DNA of 38,876 bases from Marinobacterium sp. (GTDB lineage: Bacteria > Pseudomonadota > Gammaproteobacteria > Pseudomonadales > Balneatricaceae), in NCBI GenBank assembly GCA_025800125.1, contig JAOXSF010000124.1, positions 1-38,876 on the forward strand, written 5' to 3'. The notes under the pieces were generated by a model that was not told the origin of the DNA, did not search any database, and saw nothing but the letters and a program-made list of their open reading frames with translations. The translations under genes and the position numbers were made by a program. This document shows positions 15,775 through 23,931 of this stretch, piece after piece. Each line of letters starts with the position of its first letter. The stretch's first letter is position 1.

Positions 15775-17595
15775 TCAGTGCTGCAATTCTCCATATAAAC
15801 GGGAGTACAGGCCATTGCTGCTGATCAGTTCCTCATGATTGCCCTGTTCACAAATCCGACCATCCTCAAACACATACACGCGGTCAGCCTGCTTCACCGC
15901 ACTGAGCCGATGGGCAACAATCAGTGTGGTACGCCCCTGCAGAAAACTGTCCAGCGCCTGATGCAGAGCAAACTCGGTTTCGGTATCCAGCGCAGAGGTT
16001 GCTTCGTCCAGAATCACTACTTTCGGGTCTGCCAGTACCATACGAGCAACCGCCAGCCGCTGCTTCTGACCACCGGACAAACGAATACCCTGACGACCGA
16101 CACGAGTTTCCAGCTGTTCATCCTGCTCACGTACAAACCCGGCTAACTGCGCCACCTCCAGCGCCTGCCACAGCTGCGCTTCACTGTATTCTCGCCCCAT
16201 AATCAGGTTGCTGCGAATCGTGCCGTTAAACAGCGCGGGTTGTTGCAGTACTGTGGATACGTTTTCACGTACTGCCTCCAGCCCTGTCTGTTCAACCGGT
16301 ATTTCGTTAAACAGCACAGTCCCCTGCCGGGCTGGATAAAGCCCCAGTAACACCTGAATCAGCGTTGATTTACCGCCCCCACTGGCTCCAACCAGCGCAA
16401 TTTTTTCACCGGGCTGAATCTCCAGGCTGATCCCTTTCAGAACGTCCTGATCCTGATAGTAACCAAAGTGAACATTATCAAAGCGGACAGAGACAGCACC
16501 TGGCTGCTGGAATGGGTTACTTAACGCCGGGTAGTATGGCTCCTCTTTCAATGCTTGCAGTTTGTTGATTCGACCCAGTGCGGCACGGGCCGCAAAAAAC
16601 GCATACTGAATGCCCAGCACTTCCTGTACCGGCCCCATCATGAACCAGAGGTAGCCAAACACCGCCATCATTTCACCAATACTCAGGTCAGAAAAAACCA
16701 CCATCAGCATCGAAACAGCACGAAACACCTCAAAACCAACCAGAAAAACAACAAAACTGAAACGGCTGGCCGCTTCACTTTTCCATTCAGATGCAGACGA
16801 GCGGTCACGCACGTTACGCGCTTCATCAATCAGACGATGAATATAATGCTGTTCTCGATTACTGGCCCGGATCTGATGAATACTGTCAAGCGTTTCGGTC
16901 AACGCGCCCTGAAAAGCCTCAAAGGCACTGTTTTCCTTGCGTTTGAGCTCTTTCACCTTTTTGCCCAGTAGCGCTGTTACCCAGATCACCACCGGATTAA
17001 GAAACAGAATGAACAGTGCTAACTGCCAGTGCATCCATAACAGAATGACAGCAGTCCCCAGAATGGAGAGCAATGCAATCAGCAACCTGGACACAGAGGA
17101 GCCAACAAAACGATCTACCGTATCCAGGTCCGTCACAAAATGGGACGCGACCGCACCACTACCCAGAGTTTCGTACTCTGCCATGGAGATCCGCTGCAAG
17201 CGCTGTAGCATCCCACTGCGCATTCGGTAGATAATATCCTTAGAGATAATCGTGAACTGACGGCTCTGCCAGACATTCAGCACCAGCGATAGCAGGCGTA
17301 GAAAAACTGTCAGCACCAGAATCGCACCAATATAGAGTACCGGCCCCTGCCAGTGTTCAGGTGCCCAACCATTGAGCAGATTTACAACCGTGCCGGGCTG
17401 TCCAAGTAGCACCTCATCAACCAGTAACGGCATCAACAATGGCAGTGGCACCATCGCCAATGTTGCCAGTAGCGCAATCAGGTTAGCCAGTATCAACTCG
17501 CGTTTATGTTCCAGCGCCACATCCCGGATATAACGCCAGTCATAACAGACGGGCTGTTCAGCAGCACACCGGTTTTCTTTTATCTGTTCAGTCAA
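15775..17595 (-). CDS. ABC exporter, fused transmembrane and ATPase domains (MsbA/LmrA type)
   Basis: The 606-residue half-transporter has six membrane helices in the first 330 residues, with the first pair near 35-60 and 88-110. The nucleotide-binding domain is complete: Walker A GASGGGKST, Q-loop VLQQP, signature LSGGQKQR, Walker B VVILDEATSALD and switch His in AHRLS. It would work as a homodimer and export lipids, drugs or peptides; the substrate is not readable from sequence. The most N-terminal start is a TTG at 17595 with GAGAG 7 bases upstream, and no ATG lies near. The neighbouring cardiolipin-synthase-like gene hints at a membrane-lipid role. Confidence 0.9.
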   Translation of the reverse strand: MTEQIKENRCAAEQPVCYDWRYIRDVALEHKRELILANLIALLATLAMVPLPLLMPLLVDEVLLGQPGTVVNLLNGWAPEHWQGPVLYIGAILVLTVFLRLLSLVLNVWQSRQFTIISKDIIYRMRSGMLQRLQRISMAEYETLGSGAVASHFVTDLDTVDRFVGSSVSRLLIALLSILGTAVILLWMHWQLALFILFLNPVVIWVTALLGKKVKELKRKENSAFEAFQGALTETLDSIHQIRASNREQHYIHRLIDEARNVRDRSSASEWKSEAASRFSFVVFLVGFEVFRAVSMLMVVFSDLSIGEMMAVFGYLWFMMGPVQEVLGIQYAFFAARAALGRINKLQALKEEPYYPALSNPFQQPGAVSVRFDNVHFGYYQDQDVLKGISLEIQPGEKIALVGASGGGKSTLIQVLLGLYPARQGTVLFNEIPVEQTGLEAVRENVSTVLQQPALFNGTIRSNLIMGREYSEAQLWQALEVAQLAGFVREQDEQLETRVGRQGIRLSGGQKQRLAVARMVLADPKVVILDEATSALDTETEFALHQALDSFLQGRTTLIVAHRLSAVKQADRVYVFEDGRICEQGNHEELISSNGLYSRLYGELQH

Positions 17596-17970
17596 AATTA
17601 CACTCTCGTTTCAGCTCCGGGTCATGATATACCTTCAACCCTTTTACGTGGCAGCTTATCAGGCAGAGCGTTCCTCCCCTCGTCTATAATTTCGCCTCCT
17701 GTTTATAAATGTAATCTTTCACAGGCCGAGACGGAAAATTAATAAAAAACACGTAACATAGAGGTAAATTTTCCTCTACCAACACGCACATCGGCCGATG
17801 ATAACGGGACGGATAACGGTTCCATGGTCGTAATTAAACAGAACCAGGGATTACATCCGTTACACTGGCAACCGACATTGCCTTTCCAACAGAACAACAA
17901 ATGAATAGACAACACCGCACCCTTAATCAGATTCACCGTCACAGGGAAGGTAAAAGACGAGGCTCGATTT
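17596..17970. other. Divergent region upstream of the two-component cassette
   Basis: This is 375 bases with no supported gene. It holds a short inverted repeat TAGAGG / CCTCTA near 17760-17780 and an RstA-box-like sequence at 17852-17864. Confidence 0.5.
17852..17864 (+). promoter_or_regulatory. RstA-box-like sequence, one base short
   Basis: TACATCCGTTACA resembles the E. coli RstA box TACATNTNGTTACA but has two spacer bases where the box has three. It lies 107 bases upstream of the first gene of a cassette that encodes an RstA-like regulator. Confidence 0.4.
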
Positions 17971-18525
17971 ATGTACAGACACTGGAAGGTTTCTGCTATC
18001 GCTGTTTCTATTGCTCTGGTACTTTGTACGCCAGCCCAGAGCGCGCCTGCGCAGACTTCTGACGGCAATTATGGATACTGGATAACCAGCCAGCAGGAAA
18101 GCGCAAACCAGCTACCCCATGCCCTTGGTGATTACGCAATTATCTACAACAGCCCGGAAAGCGATCACAGCAAAGATTACGAAATGATCATTGATCAACC
18201 GAAAGACAGCATCAGTAATCACCAACCTGCTGCTTTTCGTGGCTACCCGAATGCCTATAGACAAAGCACAGACATACAACATAGTACTGACCAAAACAGT
18301 ACTGACCAACAACGCACTGATAAAAACAGCACTGATAAAAACAGCAGTTATAAACAGCCCGTACACTTGGCAGAAGGGCCCGAGACAGTGATTCATAACC
18401 GCTTTGATGCCCGACGGGATGCCGAAGCAGCATCACACCCTGACTACTGGGAGATTGAAGAGGTAGTTGAAGAAGAGGCTCTATATAGCCCGGACGACTT
18501 ACAGGAACCGTTCCCAGCAGAGTAA
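17971..18525 (+). CDS. Exported protein with a 5-residue repeat tract, unknown function
   Basis: The 184-residue product has a clear signal peptide (MYRHWKVSAIAVSIALVLCT, cleavage after AQS near residue 24). The mature part is polar and acidic. Residues 99-129 are a tandem tract of five-residue units STDQN/STDQQ/RTDKN/STDKN, surely disordered. The C-terminus is strongly acidic (EIEEVVEEEALYSPDD). There are no Cys after the signal. No family is recognised. It is the first gene of the cassette that continues with a sensor kinase 133 bases on, and could be a periplasmic input or structural partner. Confidence 0.7.
   Translation: MYRHWKVSAIAVSIALVLCTPAQSAPAQTSDGNYGYWITSQQESANQLPHALGDYAIIYNSPESDHSKDYEMIIDQPKDSISNHQPAAFRGYPNAYRQSTDIQHSTDQNSTDQQRTDKNSTDKNSSYKQPVHLAEGPETVIHNRFDARRDAEAASHPDYWEIEEVVEEEALYSPDDLQEPFPAE
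18265..18357 (+). repeat. 15-bp coding repeats (STDQN type)
   Basis: Six 15-bp units plus one extra codon encode STDIQ-H-STDQN-STDQQ-RTDKN-STDKN-SSYKQ inside the exported protein. The period keeps the frame. Confidence 0.85.
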
Positions 18526-18658
18526 AGCTGCAAAAATACTCCGGCACAAACATCCGTCAAAAGCACCTCAGATCTGATCAGACCCCCCCCCGCAAATAGC
18601 CTGCTGGCACCGGCTGAGGTACACTCAGCGCATTTTCAGCCAGCAGGAAGACCACACC

Positions 18659-20365
18659 GTGCGCAGTATTTTTTTGAGGATATATATTGGTATCGTCTGC
18701 GCCGTTCTGGTCATTGGTGCAGGCGCACTCAGTGCCTGGCGTTACTGGGATAATGGCCGTCTTGATAACTTTCTGTTAAGCAGCACCGCAGGTACCCTGA
18801 GTCTGATTGCCGACGGCAGTGCCCGCCATAGCGGACAACGCCAGGAACAATGGCTGGCACTGAGCCAACGCGTCACTTCCCTGCAAATTGAGCTGATTGG
18901 CCCGGCAGCAGACACCCCCACCAGACAAGGACAGGATGCACGCGAACCACAGCTGGTACAACTGGATGATGAACGCCGTCGCTTGCGGGTGCCTGTACCT
19001 GGCCACCCTGAACGCTGGTTACAACTGATATTGATTGAAGCAGACGTCAACGAGCAACTGGTGCGAGGCACTCAGCTGTTACTGCTCAACGAACTGGGCC
19101 GTCATCCTCAACCAGCGCGTAAAGCGATACTGGACAAATTGCAACAGCGCTTCAACTGGCCCTTACAGTGGCTCAGTCGTGCCCAACTGTCCGCAAATTA
19201 TTTGCAGCGGCGGGCGCTGGAGCGCGGAGATACCGTGGTCGAGTTTCAGACCTTGGCCAATGGCCCGCGCATTATTCGCAGTATCGCACCCATCGGAAAC
19301 AGTGGGGACTATCTGCAACAGGGCCCGATTCCACTCTTTGAACATTTTCCTCGCAGCCTGCTGATGCCTGCCGGGTTACTATCACTGGCACTACTGGCGT
19401 TAACCTGCTTCTTACTGGTACGACCACTCGAACGACGGCTGGGCCGTATGGCTCACGAGGTAGATGGCCTGCAACTCAGCGGCAATAGCCAACCTGTAAC
19501 CGTTGATGGTAACGACGCATTGACAGCCTTGGCTAACAAAATCAACGCCATGTCAGGCCGTATATACCAACTGCTGAAAGCCCAGCGCGACCTTAACCAT
19601 GCCGTTTCTCATGAACTGAAAACACCACTGGCACGGCTACAGTTTCGCCGTGAACTGGCACTACAAAAGTTGCAGCAATTAAACATCAAAGGGACTGATA
19701 CCCGTGGCGTACAACAACATCTGGATGGTATGGAAACCAGCCTGCGGGAACTTAACAGTCTGGTAGAAGAGATACTGCTCTACGCTCGCCTGGACAGTGC
19801 GGCACCATCACTGACACTGGCCCCCATACCACTGGCGGCCATGCTGGATGAACTGTTTCAGCCAATTCAGACCCAGCACTGCCATCTACAGCTCAGTCAT
19901 ACAATTGACCCACAACTGAAGATATATGCAGATGCTCACTACCTGCACCGAGCGCTACAGAATCTGCTGGGCAATGCCCAGCGCTACGCGCAAAGTCAAA
20001 TTCAGGTGCAATTGCAATTGGAAGACAATTACGCTCAGCTGCTGGTTGATGATGATGGTCCAGGCATAGACCCAGCACTCTGGCAACAAATAATGGAACC
20101 ATTTCAGCGAGAAGAATCCAGTCGCAACCGCAATAGCGGCGGCAGCGGCCTTGGTCTGGCAATCGTGCGTCAGATAGCCCGCTGGCATCACGGAGAACTA
20201 AAGATAAGCCAGGCAGAACTTGGCGGAGTTCGTGCAACACTAACGCTTTCAACACAGAAAGCAGGATCTTCGACACACCCGGAGCTGACAGCAACAGACT
20301 CGGAACCTTCCGTAAAACAATCAGAGCCTTCCGTAAAATCGTCGGAGCCCGAGATAACATGCTGA
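18659..20365 (+). CDS. Sensor histidine kinase, RstB-like
   Basis: The 568-residue inner-membrane kinase has TM1 at about 5-25, a periplasmic domain of about 205 residues and TM2 at about 235-254. A HAMP linker (RPLERRLGRM) leads to the H-box LNHAVSHELKTPLARLQF with phospho-acceptor H318. The ATPase domain has N-box NLLGNAQRYA, DDGPGID and GSGLGLAIV. Its layout and the EEILLYARLDS segment resemble E. coli RstB. The start is GTG with AGGAAG 8 bases upstream. The last 21 residues are three 7-residue repeats beginning SEP, not a known domain. A nine-C run at 18583-18591 lies 67 bases upstream. Its partner is the regulator at 22910-23626. Confidence 0.9.
   Translation: MRSIFLRIYIGIVCAVLVIGAGALSAWRYWDNGRLDNFLLSSTAGTLSLIADGSARHSGQRQEQWLALSQRVTSLQIELIGPAADTPTRQGQDAREPQLVQLDDERRRLRVPVPGHPERWLQLILIEADVNEQLVRGTQLLLLNELGRHPQPARKAILDKLQQRFNWPLQWLSRAQLSANYLQRRALERGDTVVEFQTLANGPRIIRSIAPIGNSGDYLQQGPIPLFEHFPRSLLMPAGLLSLALLALTCFLLVRPLERRLGRMAHEVDGLQLSGNSQPVTVDGNDALTALANKINAMSGRIYQLLKAQRDLNHAVSHELKTPLARLQFRRELALQKLQQLNIKGTDTRGVQQHLDGMETSLRELNSLVEEILLYARLDSAAPSLTLAPIPLAAMLDELFQPIQTQHCHLQLSHTIDPQLKIYADAHYLHRALQNLLGNAQRYAQSQIQVQLQLEDNYAQLLVDDDGPGIDPALWQQIMEPFQREESSRNRNSGGSGLGLAIVRQIARWHHGELKISQAELGGVRATLTLSTQKAGSSTHPELTATDSEPSVKQSEPSVKSSEPEITC
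20300..20362 (+). repeat. 21-bp coding repeats at the kinase C-terminus
   Basis: Three in-frame 21-bp units encode SEPSVKQ, SEPSVKS and SEPEITC. They end at the stop codon, so they extend the protein without touching the catalytic domain. Confidence 0.8.
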
Positions 20366-20466
20366 AACAAACCACATACACAGCGTACAGAATGAAACAG
20401 ATCCCATCTGTTAACGAACTCACTACGCAAGGCATAGTAAACAGTCAGGATTAACGAGGTTGTGTC

Positions 20467-21516
20467 GTGAAAGCACCATCCATCATAAACACATCCATGA
20501 ACGCTTTGCTGCTCAAAACACAGCCATTGAAAACACAGCCATTGAAAACCGTTCTGTTAAACGCAGCGCTGTTGAAAGTAACGCTGTTGAAAGCAGTGTT
20601 GTTAAAAATAGTGCTATTAAAAATAGTGCTGTTCAGCTTCCTGCTGAGCAACCCGACGTTTGCTGAGTCCATGGATCAGTGGGGCGACTGGGCAATGGAA
20701 CCAGAACAGATTGATTTTGGTCCGGACAGTCCGTTCGAGCGCATTCCTGATAACCACTCAACCGAACAGACAGCACCGCTGAATGCCCGTGAGCGCGCCC
20801 TGTTCAATCAGCTGGATAACAGCAACCTGTCAGACTATATCGCCCCTCGCCGTGCCGAAGGCGCTCCTATGGAAAATGCTCTTATGCCTGGCAGCGACAC
20901 ACCGATGCTGGAGCAGCTTGAGCAACTTGAGCGTTTGCACGACGCAGAGATGCAGCCCGATACGGCACCAGCAGACAGTTCAAGGGAGCGCCTGTATTAC
21001 TACATGAGCGAGCGTATCAACAGGCAGCGTGGTGTAACCATCGACACTTATGACTCACACGATGCTATGACACCCGATGGCGAAGTGATTATCATTGAAG
21101 GCGTGGAAATTCGTGACGATATGGGCGAACGAACCACTTTTGAAGCGGGACATTACTCCATTTCCACACAAGCCTATGAGGGGCCCACCCTGGAAGGAAT
21201 ACCTCTGGAAGCGTTTGTCGAGGAAGGCATACTTGACGAGCAACAACTGGAAAATCTGATGGAAAATGGTGATCAGCTGATCATTGAGGATCTACCACCG
21301 GAATTGCAGGACTCCCTTGACAACTATATGGAAACGCACGACCTGGATGAAATCCAGCTGGATATACCAGGCCAGGGAGAAATCTATGATGGCGGCCTGG
21401 AGATAGAGCGCATGGAAATAGAGGGTACGGAGATAGAAAACCTGGATGAATACGACGGTTTTCATGTGCCACAAGGGTTTGATGACTTCCCTGCTTCAGA
21501 GATGGACGGATACTGA
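20467..21516 (+). CDS. Acidic exported protein with repeat-expanded signal peptide
   Basis: The 349-residue product starts at GTG 20467 with GAGG 7 bases upstream. Its N-terminal 66 residues look like an oversized signal peptide: eight 5-residue units of the LLKIV type (15-54) put a Lys at every fifth place, then a short uncharged core LFSFLLS and a cleavage site after TFA (66). The mature part of about 283 residues is very acidic and lacks Cys, with VTIDTYDSHDAMTPDGEVII and repeated IE-rich strands (LEIERMEIEGTEIENL). No family is recognised. The stop lies one base before the next start (TGATATG), so it is coupled to the outer-membrane barrel gene, its probable partner or cargo. Confidence 0.72.
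   Translation: MKAPSIINTSMNALLLKTQPLKTQPLKTVLLNAALLKVTLLKAVLLKIVLLKIVLFSFLLSNPTFAESMDQWGDWAMEPEQIDFGPDSPFERIPDNHSTEQTAPLNARERALFNQLDNSNLSDYIAPRRAEGAPMENALMPGSDTPMLEQLEQLERLHDAEMQPDTAPADSSRERLYYYMSERINRQRGVTIDTYDSHDAMTPDGEVIIIEGVEIRDDMGERTTFEAGHYSISTQAYEGPTLEGIPLEAFVEEGILDEQQLENLMENGDQLIIEDLPPELQDSLDNYMETHDLDEIQLDIPGQGEIYDGGLEIERMEIEGTEIENLDEYDGFHVPQGFDDFPASEMDGY
20509..20628 (+). repeat. Eight 15-bp coding repeats forming most of a signal peptide
   Basis: 120 bases encode LLKTQ, PLKTQ, PLKTV, LLNAA, LLKVT, LLKAV, LLKIV and LLKIV in order. At DNA level the typical unit is near CTGTTGAAAGTAACG. Confidence 0.9.
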
Positions 21517-21517
21517 T

Positions 21518-22870
21518 ATGAAGGCAATGCCTGTTTTGTTGTATTCATGCGCGGTACTGTCATATAGCTTACTGCCTGTGACAGCCCATGGCCAGAGCAC
21601 CGAAACCTCATTACAGAATCGTTCAGGGCAAAAGTCGCCTGCTTCAGTACCATTACTGGAAAGCTCGCCCTTTAAAGCGCAACAACTTAAGGTTCAACAA
21701 CGTAAAGCTCAACAACTTGAGAACCATGGGCAATGGCTTAAACAGTTACTCCCTGCTGCACAAGAGAGCCCTGCACTGGCAATCAGTCAATTAATACAGC
21801 GGTTACAGGATTATCCAGACTGGCACCGAGGTCGGCTGGAGCTGGCACGACTCTACTATCGCAGCGGCCACTACCGCGCAGCCCGAAAAAGCGTACGCAA
21901 AGTTGTAGAAACCGCTGAATTACCGCCACCGGTACAGCGCAATGTACTGGCGTTCTATCGTCAGATACTACAAGCCGAGCAAGCCAGCCGGAAAACCTCC
22001 CGCAACCGCTGGCAAGTGGGTGGTCAGTTCAGTCTGATTCCGGGTTACGACAGCAATGCTAATACCGGCCCGGAAGATCAGGATATTGGCGTCAATAATA
22101 TTCAATTGAAACACAGCGCACTGGCGCGCAGCGATCACTACCAGACCAGCCAGTTGCAACTGTACAGCCGCTATCAACCCAGTAGCCAGTTACGCTGGCT
22201 GGCGCAGATACAGGCATTTCGGCGTGATTACCAACATTATGATGATGCCGATCTGACCAGTCTGCAGCTAATGGCGGGGCCTGACTACCGATTAAATGAC
22301 AACTGGATTCTGTCAACCCGGTTTCAGTTCAACCGGGTCAGCTATGACCAGACCACGGTTAACTACAGCAGTCTGGAACCCGGCCTGCGCTGGCAACAGG
22401 GAGCACACCTCTGGCAGCTACATGCCCGCTATCAGGATCGCAACTACCTGGCGCGTCGACAAAGTAATCAGGATGGCTACACACAAGAACTGGGACTACG
22501 TTATCACTGGCGACAAAAACCCTGGCAATTACAACTGGGGCTACGACTGCTGGAGGGCAACTACAACGATGACCGCTACAGTTATCAGGCTCGGGAAGTT
22601 GAAGGTCAGTTACGTTATCGTCTGACACCCGATTTCAGCCTGCGCGCCCAGGCCCGTTACCGTTACAGCGACTATGATGCTGCTGAAAAACCACTTTACA
22701 ATGACAATCGCAAGGAAGGCTATCTGACACTGAGGCTGGCAGGACGCTATCAGATAACGCCATCACTGGCACTGGAACTGGTACTGTCAGATTATGACAA
22801 TCGAGCCAATCACGCCCTGCATGACTATGACCGTCAACAGGCTGAACTGGCGCTACGCTGGCAGTTTTAA
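21518..22870 (+). CDS. TPR plus beta-barrel outer-membrane protein (SLAM/DUF560-like)
   Basis: I start at ATG 21518; upstream in-frame codons overlap the previous gene. The 450-residue product has a signal peptide (cleavage near AHG, residue 25) and a low-complexity KAQQL/KVQQR repeat at 53-67. A TPR-like helical part follows (about 70-155, with RGRLELARLYYRSGHYRAAR). The rest is amphipathic strands opening at IPGYDSNANTGP and ending in the C-terminal Phe typical of outer-membrane barrels. This helical-plus-barrel plan is shared by SLAM (surface lipoprotein assembly modifier, type XI secretion) and by polysaccharide exporters such as PgaA. Its likely job is moving or displaying a partner at the cell surface. 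Which subclass it belongs to is uncertain. Confidence 0.75.
   Translation: MKAMPVLLYSCAVLSYSLLPVTAHGQSTETSLQNRSGQKSPASVPLLESSPFKAQQLKVQQRKAQQLENHGQWLKQLLPAAQESPALAISQLIQRLQDYPDWHRGRLELARLYYRSGHYRAARKSVRKVVETAELPPPVQRNVLAFYRQILQAEQASRKTSRNRWQVGGQFSLIPGYDSNANTGPEDQDIGVNNIQLKHSALARSDHYQTSQLQLYSRYQPSSQLRWLAQIQAFRRDYQHYDDADLTSLQLMAGPDYRLNDNWILSTRFQFNRVSYDQTTVNYSSLEPGLRWQQGAHLWQLHARYQDRNYLARRQSNQDGYTQELGLRYHWRQKPWQLQLGLRLLEGNYNDDRYSYQAREVEGQLRYRLTPDFSLRAQARYRYSDYDAAEKPLYNDNRKEGYLTLRLAGRYQITPSLALELVLSDYDNRANHALHDYDRQQAELALRWQF
21674..21718 (+). repeat. 15-bp coding repeats (KAQQL type)
   Basis: Three in-frame 15-bp units encode KAQQL, KVQQR and KAQQL in the linker between signal peptide and TPR part of the barrel protein. 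Confidence 0.75.
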
Positions 22871-22909
22871 CACGGATATTAAGCGCCCGGTGCGCATTCA
22901 GGATATACC

Positions 22910-23626
22910 ATGCAAAGCTTACGGATTCTGCTGATAGAAGATGATGCCGAACTGGCCGAACTGACCCTTGAATACCTGCGCGGCTTTGACTACGACGTCA
23001 GCCATGAAGCTGACGGAGCGCGCGCCAGTGAACGCATTCTCACGGAACAACCAGATCTGGTGTTGCTAGACATCATGCTGCCCGGTAAAAGCGGCATCGA
23101 CATCTGTCGTGAAGTGCGCGAGCACTACAACAACCCGATCATCATGCTGACGGCACGTAGCGATCAGATAGACCAGATTATCGGGCTGGAAATTGGTGCT
23201 GATGACTACATCTGCAAGCCCATTGAACCACGGCTACTGGTTGCGCGCATCCATGCCATCAGCCGTCGAATCCAGCGCCAGACTCCAGCGCCAGATAGCA
23301 CATCGATTATCAGCATTCAGGATCTGGAAATCGATCACAGCAGCCGCGTGGTACGCCGTAATGGCGAAGCATTAAGCCTGACCACACAAGAGTATGAGCT
23401 ACTCTATCTGCTGGCCAGCAATGCCGGAGAGGTTTTATCCAGAGAGTACATTTTCCATCAGGTGCGCGGGCTGGAATATGACGGCATCAGCCGCTTTGTT
23501 GATATAACAATCTCTCGACTGCGTCATAAAATTGGTGACGACCCAACCTACCCGGTCAGAATCAAAACTGTACGCAGTCGCGGTTATCTACTGGCGGCCC
23601 ACCTGCCCGAGCTCCACACTTTATAA
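22910..23626 (+). CDS. OmpR-family response regulator, RstA-like
   Basis: The 238-residue regulator has a receiver domain with acidic pair D11-D12 (preceded by E10), phospho-acceptor D54 in LVLLDIMLPG and switch Lys in ICKPIEP. A winged-helix DNA-binding domain follows (LTTQEYELLYLLASNAGEVLSRE, then RFVDITISRLRHKIGD and RIKTVRSRGYLL). AGGA lies 6 bases before the ATG. It is 39 bases after the barrel gene, so it ends the operon-like run. It pairs with the kinase at 18659; splitting the pair by two envelope genes suggests all five serve one process. An RstA-box-like site lies just downstream, ahead of the repeat protein. Confidence 0.92.
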   Translation: MQSLRILLIEDDAELAELTLEYLRGFDYDVSHEADGARASERILTEQPDLVLLDIMLPGKSGIDICREVREHYNNPIIMLTARSDQIDQIIGLEIGADDYICKPIEPRLLVARIHAISRRIQRQTPAPDSTSIISIQDLEIDHSSRVVRRNGEALSLTTQEYELLYLLASNAGEVLSREYIFHQVRGLEYDGISRFVDITISRLRHKIGDDPTYPVRIKTVRSRGYLLAAHLPELHTL

Positions 23627-23931
23627 CCGGGCTTCATACCTTATAACCGGATCAGGCCAGGCACATTCGGGATGCCTGCGACATAACAGCTTCGGCCCAC
23701 AATGATACAGTCTGTTACATAGCTGATACGTGCAAGCAACAGACTGTACATTCTGGCCGAGGCATCATAGTCAATACGGTTCAGGAGGAACTTGCCAGGC
23801 AGCCGTCCGCCGCCTCCCATCCAGCACCGTAGTAGCCGCATCAACCCCGTTGCAATCTGATATTTACAACACTCTGGCTCCCTGAAAGACACAACCGCCC
23901 TGTCGCCACACAGGTCAGCCGGACGAAAAGG
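23627..23931. other. Control region of the repeat-protein gene
   Basis: This is 305 bases without a gene. It opens with a degenerate 20-bp duplication (two copies of TTATAACCGG, at 23618-23657) and contains the RstA-like box and inverted repeat at 23706-23747. TACATT at about 23745 could be a -10. Confidence 0.5.
23706..23747 (+). promoter_or_regulatory. RstA-box-like site overlapping a 10-bp inverted repeat
   Basis: TACAGTCTGTTACA (23706-23719) matches the E. coli RstA box TACATNTNGTTACA in TACA and GTTACA and in total length; the two fixed T positions between them differ. The sequence ACAGTCTGTT (23707-23716) is repeated inverted as AACAGACTGT (23738-23747) with 21 bases between, so centres lie 31 bases, about three helical turns, apart. 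It sits about 210 bases upstream of the repeat protein. Confidence 0.5.
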
